A stretch of DNA of 48,130 nucleotides, taken from Candidatus Praeruminimicrobium purgamenti. GTDB taxonomy: Bacteria; Elusimicrobiota; Endomicrobiia; Endomicrobiales; Endomicrobiaceae. A program made the position numbers and the translations under genes. This document shows, piece after piece, positions 17,299 to 25,064 of the stretch. Location of the stretch: contig JAHDQW010000004.1 in NCBI GenBank assembly GCA_018433585.1, positions 1-48,130 on the forward strand, in the 5' to 3' direction. The notes under the pieces were generated by a model. That model was given only the letters and a program-made list of their open reading frames with translations. It did no database searches and was not told the DNA's origin. The stretch's first letter is position 1. Each line of letters opens with the position of its first letter.

Positions 17299-17457
17299 AT
17301 GGATAAATTTGTATGTACAGTATGCGGTTATGTTTACGATCCTGCGATAGGAGATCCTGATTCCGGAATACAGCCGGGAACGCCTTTTGAACAAATTCCT
17401 GAAGACTGGGTATGCCCTACCTGCGGAGTAGGCAAAGATTCTTTTGAGAGAGCATAA
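17299..17457 (+). CDS. Rubredoxin
   Basis: The 52-residue protein is a full rubredoxin: [12 protein letters not shown] near the N-terminus and [14 protein letters not shown] near the C-terminus give the four cysteines that hold one iron. The PGTPF and EDW positions are standard. It carries single electrons in the cytoplasm, here most likely to the flavodiiron protein, superoxide reductase and rubrerythrin coded downstream. It starts behind AGGAGG, 9 bp after the repressor gene, and ends 4 bp before the NifS-like gene. Confidence 0.95.
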   Translation: MDKFVCTVCGYVYDPAIGDPDSGIQPGTPFEQIPEDWVCPTCGVGKDSFERA

Positions 17458-17461
17458 TTCC

Positions 17462-18703
17462 ATGAAACAAATCTATTTAGACAACCAGTCTAATACAAAA
17501 ATGGACGACATTGTTTTTGACGCAATGCTCCCGTATTTAAAAGAAAATTACGGGAACCCGCAAAGTATTTACTCTTTAGGGCAAATATCAAAAGATGCCG
17601 TCGAACAGGCCAGAGTTTCGGTCGCAAAATTAATTAATGCCCAAAGCAGTGAAATAATTTTTACATCCTGCGGATCTGAGTCAAATAACTTGGCAATAAA
17701 AGGTTTTGCTTATGCAAATTCAAAAAAAGGAAAACATATTATTGTCTCTTCAATCGAACATTTTTCAGTATTAAATTCTGTAAAATCATTATCTGCCGAA
17801 GGTTTTGAAATAACATATCTCCCCGTTGATAAAGAAGGTTTTGTAAAGCTTGAAGAATTGGAAAAGTCTATAAGACAGGATACTATTCTTGTTTCGATAC
17901 AGCATGCAAATACGGAAATAGGCGTTATACAGAATATGCAGGCAATATCTAAGATTGTTAAAGAGAAAAAAATTGCATTACATGTTGATGCAGTATGCAC
18001 GGCAGGCATAATTCCTGTAGACGTCTCTTCTTTAAACGTTGATTTGCTTACCTTGGCAAGCTCGGTGATATACGGTCCTAAAGGAGCAGCCGCTCTTTAC
18101 GTTAAAAAAGGGACTGCAATAAAAACACAGATAGACGGAGGAGTCCAGGAATTCTCAAAAAGAGCCGGAACTGAAAACGTGCCCGCTATTGCAGGGTTCG
18201 GAATAGCCTGTGATATTGCAATGTCAGAAATGCAGAAAAACTATGAATACATAAAAGTTTTAAGAGATAAATTAATACACGGATTAAAAGAGAAAATTCA
18301 GCACATTTATCTTAACGGTTCAGTATCTGCCAGACTCCCAAACAATGTTAATTTTTCCATTGAATTTGTTGAGGGAGAAGCGCTGTTTCTGATGTTGGAC
18401 GCCAAAGGAATAATGGCAGCAAGCGGTTCTTCGTGCGCTTCGAAATCGTTAAAAATGTCGCATGTTTTGACGGCGCTTGATGTTGATACCGCAGTCGGAC
18501 AGGGTTCTATAGTATTTACACTGTCAAAGTTTAATACTGCGGAAGAAATAGATTACGTTATAGAAGAATTTCCTAAAATAGTCGAAAGATTAAGAAGCAT
18601 GTCGCCGTTATATGACCATTTCATTAAAACAGGCAGCAGGATGAAAGCGGGTCCGGGCACAAATTACGACGACCATGACCACGAGCATTGTGACAATATT
18701 TGA
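17462..18703 (+). CDS. NifS/IscS-like protein lacking the PLP lysine (probable pseudo-cysteine desulfurase)
   Basis: The 413-residue protein aligns over its whole length with group I cysteine desulfurases: IYLDNQSNT, CGSESNNLAIKG, SSIEHFSVL, HANTEIGVIQ, RAGTENVPAI and the mobile loop SGSSCAS with Cys325. However the PLP-lysine motif (SGHK-IYGPKG in E. coli IscS) reads ASSV-IYGPKG: the Schiff-base lysine is Val202 and the adjacent histidine is Ser. The PLP-contacting Gln is Cys179 and the substrate-binding Arg (SIRFSLGR) is Val351 (SIVFTLSK). It should not act as a normal desulfurase. The C-terminus is His/Asp-rich (YDDHDHEHCDN). The start at ATG 17462 was chosen over an upstream TTG/other start inside rubredoxin because it gives the family N-terminus. 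iscU follows after 20 bp. Confidence 0.88.
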   Translation: MKQIYLDNQSNTKMDDIVFDAMLPYLKENYGNPQSIYSLGQISKDAVEQARVSVAKLINAQSSEIIFTSCGSESNNLAIKGFAYANSKKGKHIIVSSIEHFSVLNSVKSLSAEGFEITYLPVDKEGFVKLEELEKSIRQDTILVSIQHANTEIGVIQNMQAISKIVKEKKIALHVDAVCTAGIIPVDVSSLNVDLLTLASSVIYGPKGAAALYVKKGTAIKTQIDGGVQEFSKRAGTENVPAIAGFGIACDIAMSEMQKNYEYIKVLRDKLIHGLKEKIQHIYLNGSVSARLPNNVNFSIEFVEGEALFLMLDAKGIMAASGSSCASKSLKMSHVLTALDVDTAVGQGSIVFTLSKFNTAEEIDYVIEEFPKIVERLRSMSPLYDHFIKTGSRMKAGPGTNYDDHDHEHCDNI

Positions 18704-18723
18704 TATAAATTTATGGAGGCAGT

Positions 18724-19098
18724 ATGGCGTTTTATTCAGAAAAAGTAATGGATCATTTTGCAAACCCGAGAAATGTCGGAGAAATAAAGGATGCTGACGG
18801 AGTAGGAGAAGTAGGAAATCCTGTATGCGGCGATATGATGAAGTTTTATATCAAAGTAAAAGACAACAAAATAGAAGACGTGAAATTTAAAACTTTCGGA
18901 TGCGGAGCCGCCATAGCCGTATCTTCAATGGTTTCAGAAATGGCGCTCGGCAAAACTCTTGAAGAGGCTTTGGAAATAACAAATGCCGCTGTCGCAAAAG
19001 AGTTGGGAGGTCTTCCTCCTAATAAGATGCACTGTTCAAATCTCGGAGCTGATGCGCTTCATAAAGCGATAGAAGATTATAAAAAAAAGGGTGTGTAA
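18724..19098 (+). CDS. iscU: Iron-sulfur cluster scaffold protein IscU/NifU N-terminal type
   Basis: The 124-residue protein has the three cluster-binding cysteines in GNPVCGDMMKFY, KTFGCGAAIA and KMHCSNLGADAL, plus the conserved Asp of CGD. The HscA-binding LPPVK motif reads LPPNK. The N-terminus (YSEKVMDHFANPRNVG) is typical of the NifU/IscU branch of anaerobes. It should assemble and pass on Fe-S clusters, in partnership with the NifS-like protein just upstream. A TGGAGG site precedes the ATG and the stop overlaps the next start by one base (TAATG). Confidence 0.93.
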   Translation: MAFYSEKVMDHFANPRNVGEIKDADGVGEVGNPVCGDMMKFYIKVKDNKIEDVKFKTFGCGAAIAVSSMVSEMALGKTLEEALEITNAAVAKELGGLPPNKMHCSNLGADALHKAIEDYKKKGV

Positions 19099-19289
19099 TG
19101 GAAAATATAAAAAAATGTAAATGCGGATTTTGTGAAAGCGAGCTGCAGAATTCCTGTCTCGAACCTGAGTTCTGTTCTCCATGCACCGTTGAGTTTGTCA
19201 AATGCGGCGATTGCGGGATAATGTATGAAAAACATTTGGATAAATGCCCTCAATGCGCAGGCATAAACACAAAGGGCGGGTGTAAATAA
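19098..19289 (+). CDS. Cysteine-rich mini-protein, zinc-ribbon-like, unknown function
   Basis: This 63-residue protein has eleven cysteines. The second half holds KCGDCG, about ten residues, then KCPQCAG: two CxxC knuckles as in a zinc ribbon or rubredoxin-like fold. The first half has CKCGFC, a lone cysteine and CSPC. I do not recognise a family. It is translationally coupled to iscU (TAATG) and abuts the flavodiiron gene with no gap, so it is firmly in the operon. It may bind iron or zinc, carry electrons, or deliver metal for the neighbouring iron enzymes; none of this is shown directly. Confidence 0.75.
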   Translation: MENIKKCKCGFCESELQNSCLEPEFCSPCTVEFVKCGDCGIMYEKHLDKCPQCAGINTKGGCK

Positions 19290-20471
19290 ATGAGTAATAT
19301 TGTAACCGGTAACGTTTATGCGGTAGGCGTAGTTGACTGGAATGTAAGAAATTTTCACGGTAATACTTTCATTACAAAAAACGGCGCAACGTATAATTCT
19401 TATCTTGTCTGCGATAAAGAGACTGCTTTAATAGATGTTGTCCATAAAAATTTTGAAGAAGAATTTATAAATAATATTACTAAAATAACTGATCCTGAAA
19501 AGATTAACCATGTTATATTAAATCATCTTGAGCCGGACCATTCAGGCGCAATAGAATATATTGCAAAAGTCTGTAAAAATGCAAAATTTTACGGTACCGC
19601 CAAATTAAAAGAAGGATTGCATAAATATTACAACATTGATATAGAAATCAATATTGTTAAGACCGGAGATTCAATAAATCTAGGTGAAACTTCTTTGACT
19701 TTTGTAGAAGTCCCTATGATTCACTGGCCTGACAGTATGATTACATACTGCCCTGAAAAAAAGGTTTTGTTTTCAAATGACGCGTTTGGGCAGCACGTTT
19801 CGTCAAATAAAATTTTTGCCGATGAAATAAACAATGGCGATTTAACAAAAGAAACAAAAAAGTATTATGCAAATATATTGTGGCCGCTCGGCAGCATAAT
19901 AGAAAGAAAACTTAACGATATCATAAAAATGAACTTGGATATAGAAATAATTGCTCCGAGTCATGGAATGATATGGAGAAAAGAACCCCTAAAAATAATC
20001 GAACAATATCTGTCATGGGCAAAAAATACCACGACAAATAAAGCCGTAATAGTTTACGAAACGATGTGGGGTTCTACAGAAAAAATGGCCAGAGAAATTG
20101 CCGGCGGACTTTCTTCTCAGGGAATAGAAGTAAAATTATTTGATATAGCTTCGACAGATTTTTCAGAACTCGCTTATGAAATGCTTGATGCGAAAGCGTT
20201 TGTTATCGGTTCTTCAACGCATGACAATGAAATGCTTGCATATATAGCAGGTTTTCTTCATTTCTTAAAAGGAATGAAGCCAAAGAACAGAACTGCAATT
20301 GCTTTTGGTTCATACGGATGGGGCGGCGGAGCAGTAAAAGAAATTGCCGAAGAATTAAAATCTTTCGGAGTTGAAGTTTTTGCTTGTCTTGAAGCAAAAT
20401 TTAAACCGAACAAAGAAGAACTGCAGAAGTGTTATGATACTGCCGTGTTATTTGCTCAAAAGTTAAAATAA
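19290..20471 (+). CDS. fprA: A-type flavodiiron protein (FprA, oxygen/NO reductase)
   Basis: The 393-residue protein combines a metallo-beta-lactamase-like diiron domain (about 1-250) with a C-terminal flavodoxin domain (about 255-393). The diiron ligands appear in NHLEPDHSG (HxExDH), MIHWPDSM, FSNDAFGQH and PSHGMIW. The FMN site begins at VYETMWGSTEKMA, and GSYGWGGG is the second flavin loop. It reduces oxygen to water (or NO to N2O) with electrons from rubredoxin, which is coded upstream in the same operon. It starts directly after the Cys-rich gene stop. Confidence 0.95.
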   Translation: MSNIVTGNVYAVGVVDWNVRNFHGNTFITKNGATYNSYLVCDKETALIDVVHKNFEEEFINNITKITDPEKINHVILNHLEPDHSGAIEYIAKVCKNAKFYGTAKLKEGLHKYYNIDIEINIVKTGDSINLGETSLTFVEVPMIHWPDSMITYCPEKKVLFSNDAFGQHVSSNKIFADEINNGDLTKETKKYYANILWPLGSIIERKLNDIIKMNLDIEIIAPSHGMIWRKEPLKIIEQYLSWAKNTTTNKAVIVYETMWGSTEKMAREIAGGLSSQGIEVKLFDIASTDFSELAYEMLDAKAFVIGSSTHDNEMLAYIAGFLHFLKGMKPKNRTAIAFGSYGWGGGAVKEIAEELKSFGVEVFACLEAKFKPNKEELQKCYDTAVLFAQKLK

Positions 20472-20483
20472 CAAAGAGGCAAA

Positions 20484-20639
20484 ATGAATCTTTTTGAATT
20501 AGCAGGATTAACAGGATTTATCTGCTGTATTTTAGCGGTTTTTTTTGCGGCAACTCGAAAATTCAAACTGCATAAAATATTTGCAGGAATAGCTTTAACG
20601 GCTATTTGCATACATGTCGGCATTCACTTTTTCAGATAG
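20484..20639 (+). CDS. 51-residue two-helix membrane peptide with spaced histidines
   Basis: The frame starts at ATG 20484 behind AAGAGG, 12 bp after fprA, and ends 22 bp before the superoxide reductase gene. Two hydrophobic segments (about residues 6-23 and 32-50) are separated by TRKFKLHK. Histidines fall at 30, 44 and 48; the second helix ends IHVGIHFF. The HK-x-FAG...H pattern recalls the helix pairs of small b-type cytochromes (DUF4405-like), so a dimer might hold haem, but this is only a guess. No family is recognised. Confidence 0.65.
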   Translation: MNLFELAGLTGFICCILAVFFAATRKFKLHKIFAGIALTAICIHVGIHFFR

Positions 20640-20661
20640 TATATTTACAGGAGGTTTCATT

Positions 20662-21099
20662 ATGAAAGCATTAGTATGTTCAGTATGCGGTTATGTACAT
20701 TTACAGGATACGGCGCCTGAAAAATGTCCTGTTTGCGGAGCACCTTCAAAAGTTTTTAATTTAAAAGAAGACGGTCTCAAAACAAAAACAGATATAGTAA
20801 CAGCAGGAGAAAGCGAAAAGAAACATCTTCCGTTTATAACGGTTGAAACAAAAAACTGCTGCGGGCAGCAGCCTTGTCATGAAATAAGGGCAAAAATCGG
20901 AGAAATTACGCATCCTATGACGCCTGAACATTCAATCCTCAGGATTGTTTTTTACGCAGATAAAAATTTTATAGGATATACGTCTTTAACGCCGAGTTTA
21001 AATCCTGTCGGAGCAATATGCGTAACAAATATTGAAAATAAAAAAATATCTGTAGTAGCGCTCTGTAATATCCATGGAAGCTGGCTGTCAGAACTTTAA
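20662..21099 (+). CDS. Superoxide reductase (desulfoferrodoxin-like) with an N-terminal rubredoxin-like zinc/iron knuckle
   Basis: The 145-residue protein starts at ATG 20662 behind CAGGAGG; a longer frame from 20614 has no ribosome site and overlaps the small membrane peptide. Residues 1-30 hold VCSVCGYV and KCPVCGAPSKVF, a CxxC...CxxC knuckle like that at the C-terminus of rubrerythrin, instead of the desulforedoxin domain found in class I enzymes. The rest is the superoxide reductase domain with KKHLPF, HPMTPEH and CNIHGSW, giving the Fe(His)4(Cys) site. An insertion with NCCGQQPC adds three cysteines. It reduces superoxide to peroxide in the cytoplasm, with rubredoxin as the likely donor. 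Confidence 0.9.
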   Translation: MKALVCSVCGYVHLQDTAPEKCPVCGAPSKVFNLKEDGLKTKTDIVTAGESEKKHLPFITVETKNCCGQQPCHEIRAKIGEITHPMTPEHSILRIVFYADKNFIGYTSLTPSLNPVGAICVTNIENKKISVVALCNIHGSWLSEL

Positions 21100-21249
21100 G
21101 GAACACATAAATATTTTCGTTTTGAACAAAAGCCCTATTCCGGCGGTACAGTTTCAATACGATAAGCACAAAAGAAAAATATAAAATTGCTGTTTTGGAA
21201 AACGGAACAAAACCTGGTTGGTTTATACGTTAAAACAGAAGGAGAAAAA

Positions 21250-21825
21250 ATGAAAAGTTTAAAAGGAACAAAAACAGAACAAAATCTGCTCAAATCTTTT
21301 GCGGGAGAATCTCAGGCAAGAAACAGATACACATATTTTGCCTCTGCTGCAAAAAAAGAAGGATTTGAACAAATAGCGGCTATATTTACAGAAACTGCAG
21401 ATAACGAAAAAGAACATGCCAAAAGATTTTTTAAATTTTTAGAAGGCGGAGATTTGGAAATTACCGCAACGTATCCTGCAGGTAAAATCGGAACTACGCT
21501 TGAAAATCTCTTAGCGGCGGCAGCCGGTGAAAATGAAGAACATACCGTTCTTTATCCTGAATTTGCAAAGACAGCCGAAAGTGAAGGATTTGAAGAAATA
21601 GCTTCAGTTTTTAAATTTATCTCAACCGTTGAAGCCGAGCATGAAAGAAGATACAGAGCATTAGCGGCAAATGTTAAAAATGAAAAAGTTTTTTCAAAAG
21701 ACGGCACAGTAAAATGGAGATGCAGAAACTGCGGATACGTTTACGAGTCAAAAGAAGCGGTAGATACATGCCCTGCATGCGCGCATCCCAAAGCTTATCA
21801 GGAAGTAGCGGCAGACAACTACTAA
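21250..21825 (+). CDS. Rubrerythrin (peroxide reductase)
   Basis: The 191-residue protein has the erythrin four-helix diiron domain with [26 protein letters not shown] and EAEHERRY supplying Glu/His ligands, then a C-terminal rubredoxin domain with [10 protein letters not shown] and [13 protein letters not shown]. It reduces hydrogen peroxide to water in anaerobes. The ATG at 21250, 6 bp after AAGGAG, is preferred over an upstream start at 21187 because it gives the standard [10 protein letters not shown] start. A 150-bp gap separates it from the superoxide reductase gene; no clear promoter was found there. A hairpin follows. Confidence 0.95.
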   Translation: MKSLKGTKTEQNLLKSFAGESQARNRYTYFASAAKKEGFEQIAAIFTETADNEKEHAKRFFKFLEGGDLEITATYPAGKIGTTLENLLAAAAGENEEHTVLYPEFAKTAESEGFEEIASVFKFISTVEAEHERRYRALAANVKNEKVFSKDGTVKWRCRNCGYVYESKEAVDTCPACAHPKAYQEVAADNY

Positions 21826-21847
21826 ATTTTGATATTTAAACAAACAG

Positions 21848-21901
21848 AAATCCAAACCTTATTTGAAGCTTAGGCATTAAATTCAGGTTTGGATTTTCTA
21901 T
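21848..21901 (+). terminator. Likely terminator after rubrerythrin
   Basis: AAATCCAAACCT (21848-21859) pairs perfectly with AGGTTTGGATTT (21885-21896), with a 25-base loop, followed by a T-rich stretch (TTTTCTATTTTT). The long loop is unusual for an intrinsic terminator. Confidence 0.65.
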
Positions 21902-21949
21902 TTTTACAATATATTCCGGAGAAATAAAATATTTTAAAAACAATGTCAT

Positions 21950-21962
21950 TATAATGTATAAT
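21950..21962 (+). promoter_or_regulatory. Tandem -10 boxes before the alginate-export-like gene
   Basis: TATAAT occurs at 21950-21955 and again at 21957-21962. The second ends 10 bp before the ATG at 21973, with no Shine-Dalgarno between, so the transcript is probably leaderless. No good -35 box was identified. Confidence 0.55.
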
Positions 21963-21972
21963 ATACCCTGTT

Positions 21973-23232
21973 ATGAAAAAAATACTGTTTATACTCTTAT
22001 TATGTTTATCTTATGTCCCTTTTGCAAACGCAAACACCGCTGTTTTTACTCCGGATTTAAATATAAGAATAAGACATGTTATTTTGGATATGCAGGACAA
22101 TTACGATAAGTTCAACAGCAACTATATAAGAATAAGAACATCTTTGGGATTAAACACTCAGTTAAATGAAACTTATTCGGCATATATAAAACTCTTAAAT
22201 GAAAACAGAGTTTTCTTCTACAACACAAAAAATGCGGACGATGATTACAAAATAAATGAGTTTATATTTGAAAGTCTTTACTTTGAAGCGCAAAATCTCT
22301 TTGACAATTCTTTGACTCTAAGAATCGGAAGACAAAACCTTAATTACGGCGAAAACTTTTTGGTTTCAGACGGCACTCCCGGAGACGGATCAAGAACGAT
22401 TTATTTCAACGCCGCAAAATTCAGTTTTAAAGCAAAAGACTTTACCGTAGATTTAATCGGACATTTAGGAACCGAATACGACCAGTATTTGCCTGTATTC
22501 AATCAAAATGATCCTAAGACAAGGCTAAACTTACAAAATGAAAAAGCCGTAATGCTTTTCGGCAAAAGCAATTTGTCAGAAAGACTCTACATTGAGCCGT
22601 ATTATATTTTTAAAAGCGAAAATAACAAGATTTACGAACAACTTAACACTTTCGGAAGTTATGTAAAATATAACAGCGATACGCTTACTGTCAGAGGGCA
22701 GCTTGCTTCCCAAATAAGAGAAAAACAATCAAACAGCGCAAACGCTTTTGCAGGATATGCGTTCATAGACAAACAAAAAATTTTATTTAATGATAAAATA
22801 ACGTTTGGATACATATATCTTTCCGGAGATAAGCAGAATACTTCCGGAAATGAAGGCTGGAACGATCTTTTCGGCAGAGGAATGTTTATAAATTCCGATT
22901 TGCTCGGCACATTATATATCCCGGAAACCGGAGACTTCGGTTATTGGACAAATTTACAGATGTATAATATTGAATACAAACTTGATTTAACTTCGAAATT
23001 TTGTTTGTCGGCAAGTTATAACCTTCTTTATGCAAACGAAAACGTCGCCGGCTCGCTTTTCGGGACAGGGAAAACAAGAGGACATTTAACTCTTGCTGGT
23101 TTGTTTTATCAGTTTAACAAAAACACAAAAGCCTTAATATACGCTGAATATTTTAAAGCGGGCGATTTTTATAACACAAACCAATTGGATAATGCAACTT
23201 TCGTTAAAACAGAAATCACGATGAAGTTTTAA
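21973..23232 (+). CDS. Alginate-export-like outer-membrane beta-barrel protein
   Basis: The 419-residue protein has a signal peptide (about 1-20, cleavage near ANAN) and a barrel of alternating strands ending in TEITMKF with a C-terminal phenylalanine. RIGRQNLNYGENFL followed by a DGTPGDGSRT stretch is typical of the alginate_exp family, large 18-strand porins for sugars or polymers. The substrate is unknown; no alginate genes lie nearby. It is flanked by the rubrerythrin terminator and the cell-wall amidase gene, and its start lies 10 bp from a -10 box. Confidence 0.75.
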   Translation: MKKILFILLLCLSYVPFANANTAVFTPDLNIRIRHVILDMQDNYDKFNSNYIRIRTSLGLNTQLNETYSAYIKLLNENRVFFYNTKNADDDYKINEFIFESLYFEAQNLFDNSLTLRIGRQNLNYGENFLVSDGTPGDGSRTIYFNAAKFSFKAKDFTVDLIGHLGTEYDQYLPVFNQNDPKTRLNLQNEKAVMLFGKSNLSERLYIEPYYIFKSENNKIYEQLNTFGSYVKYNSDTLTVRGQLASQIREKQSNSANAFAGYAFIDKQKILFNDKITFGYIYLSGDKQNTSGNEGWNDLFGRGMFINSDLLGTLYIPETGDFGYWTNLQMYNIEYKLDLTSKFCLSASYNLLYANENVAGSLFGTGKTRGHLTLAGLFYQFNKNTKALIYAEYFKAGDFYNTNQLDNATFVKTEITMKF

Positions 23233-23252
23233 TTTTTTATAAAAATATTTTG

Positions 23253-23258
23253 TATAAT
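23253..23258 (+). promoter_or_regulatory. -10 box before the amidase gene
   Basis: TATAAT lies 12 bp before the ATG at 23271, which would give a leader of about 6 nt. A weak AGAGAAG ribosome site overlaps this short leader. The -35 region is A/T-rich and not recognisable. Confidence 0.4.
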
Positions 23259-23270
23259 TAAGAGAAGAAA

Positions 23271-25064
23271 ATGAAAAAAATATTATTAATTTTTTTAATC
23301 GTTTGTACTTGTTTCGGATTATCTTTTGCCAGCGGTAAAAAAGCCGGCTCAACAAGCGTTGAAAGTCAAAAATTAAACGTTGTTTTTGACGGCAAGAGCT
23401 GCGACGGCATGCATCTATATAAAAGTTATGACAGCAATTTCTTGTCATTAAAAGAACTTGCCGCTCTTTTTGACGCAAGATTAGACTGGCAGTCGGTCAG
23501 CGGCAAAGTTTCAATGAAACTTAAAAATACATCAATAGATATTTTCGTAAATTCAAAAAAAGTAATATTCGGAAAAGATAAAGAAAAGCTCAACATTCCG
23601 ACTCTTCAGATAAAAAAAGAAGTATATGTCCCTGTTGAGTTGGTTTTGTCAAAAAAATTCTCGGAACTTCTGGAATGCGAGGCTTCTTTTGACTCTAAAG
23701 CCAGAATACTGGTTATCTCTTCCAAATCAAACATATCGGCTGTAAGGTATTATACGAAAGAAAACAACACTGAAATAGTAATAGAACTTGACGAAAATTT
23801 AACCTATACGATTAAGAAAGGGAAAAAGTCAATAATTGTCGCTTTTCAAAGAGGAAAAATAGTAAAAAACAGCGTTGTGGCAAATAACGGAGCCATAAAA
23901 GACATTGAATACGAAACTGTCGGCAGAGAAGCGGTTTTTACGATAAACCTGGCGCAAAAGCCTAAATTTGTAAAAAGCAAAAAAAACAAAACGCCTCTGC
24001 AGCTTGTAATTAATATTGAGCATTCTTCTCCTGTGGATATGTCAAAACCTTGCGAAATAGTATTGCCTGACACTGTTTCTTCCGCCGGCAAAGATATAAG
24101 CAAAAATATCTCAAAAACAGAGCAGACAGCCGACGAAATCAGCCGAAAATCGTCCGCAGAGCCTCCTGTTCCGGACGAAAGAATAATATCAAACGATTCT
24201 GAAATATTTGACAAACCTGTTCCGGAAGAAGCGGAAAATGACTCTGAAGCACTGTCAAAAGTAAAAATTGTAAGCGTCTCCGAAAATGAAATAATCGATG
24301 ACAGTTACACTCTTGAAGACGACACATCCACGTTTAAAGATATTGCTCCTTCTGCAGAGAAATCAAAAAATGCAAAAATTATAGTTTTAGATGCCGGACA
24401 CGGCGGACATGATACAGGCGCAATAGGTCCTAACGGCACAAAAGAAAAAGATCTCAATTTAGAGATAGTTTTGACTTTAAAGAAAATTTTTGACAATGAT
24501 AAAGATTACAAAGTAATATTAACTAGAGACGACGATACGTTTATTCCTCTTGTAGAGAGAACAAATATCGCAAACAAACAAAAAGCCGATCTTTTTATAT
24601 CGGTTCACTGTAACGCAAACTTTAAGAGAAGCGTAGAAGGGTTCGAAATATATTTCTTATCCGAAAATGCTTCAGATACCGAAGCCATATCAACCGAAAT
24701 TTTAGAAAACTCGGTATTGGCATTGGAAGATAAATCGGATAAACAAAAATCCGTACTTCAGAAAATGCTGTGGTCAATGGTAGTAAATGAATATATTAAC
24801 GAATCATCGGAACTTTGCAGTTTTATAATATGCGAAACCTCGGGAAGACTTAAGAGTCCTACAAGAGGAATAAAACAAGCCAATTTCTGCGTTCTCAGAG
24901 GGTCGCAGATGCCGGCCGTTTTAGTTGAATGCGCATACTTAAGCAATTATTCTGAAGAAACCAAACTACAAACTAAAAGTTTTCAGAGTTCCATAGCTGA
25001 TTCAATATACGAAGGTGTTAAAAAATATTATGCAAGAAAAACAAAACAAGTCTCTAAAAAATAA
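23271..25064 (+). CDS. N-acetylmuramoyl-L-alanine amidase (AmiC-like) with stalk and AMIN domains
   Basis: The 597-residue exported protein has a signal peptide (about 1-20), a copper-amine-oxidase-stalk-like domain (about 30-145), an AMIN-like beta domain (about 155-250), a Ser/Glu/Asp-rich linker (about 255-360) and an Amidase_3 catalytic domain (about 365-590). Zinc ligands and the catalytic Glu are visible in DAGHGGHDTG, GTKEKDLN, SVHCNAN and VECAYLSN. It cleaves the amide bond between MurNAc and the stem peptide, for daughter-cell separation. An insertion within the catalytic domain (about 465-545) may be the autoinhibitory helix region of AmiC-type enzymes. murI overlaps its 3' end. Confidence 0.9.
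   Translation: MKKILLIFLIVCTCFGLSFASGKKAGSTSVESQKLNVVFDGKSCDGMHLYKSYDSNFLSLKELAALFDARLDWQSVSGKVSMKLKNTSIDIFVNSKKVIFGKDKEKLNIPTLQIKKEVYVPVELVLSKKFSELLECEASFDSKARILVISSKSNISAVRYYTKENNTEIVIELDENLTYTIKKGKKSIIVAFQRGKIVKNSVVANNGAIKDIEYETVGREAVFTINLAQKPKFVKSKKNKTPLQLVINIEHSSPVDMSKPCEIVLPDTVSSAGKDISKNISKTEQTADEISRKSSAEPPVPDERIISNDSEIFDKPVPEEAENDSEALSKVKIVSVSENEIIDDSYTLEDDTSTFKDIAPSAEKSKNAKIIVLDAGHGGHDTGAIGPNGTKEKDLNLEIVLTLKKIFDNDKDYKVILTRDDDTFIPLVERTNIANKQKADLFISVHCNANFKRSVEGFEIYFLSENASDTEAISTEILENSVLALEDKSDKQKSVLQKMLWSMVVNEYINESSELCSFIICETSGRLKSPTRGIKQANFCVLRGSQMPAVLVECAYLSNYSEETKLQTKSFQSSIADSIYEGVKKYYARKTKQVSKK

Noticed and set aside
18053-18070. The missing PLP lysine as a frameshift artefact.
   Set aside because: Reading frame is continuous and flanking motifs (VDLLTL before, IYGPKG after) are intact, and the Gln and Arg partners are also changed, so a local error cannot explain it.
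21100-21249. Separate promoter for rubrerythrin in the 150-bp gap.
   Set aside because: No pair of -35/-10 boxes at acceptable spacing and no Fur/PerR palindrome was found by eye.
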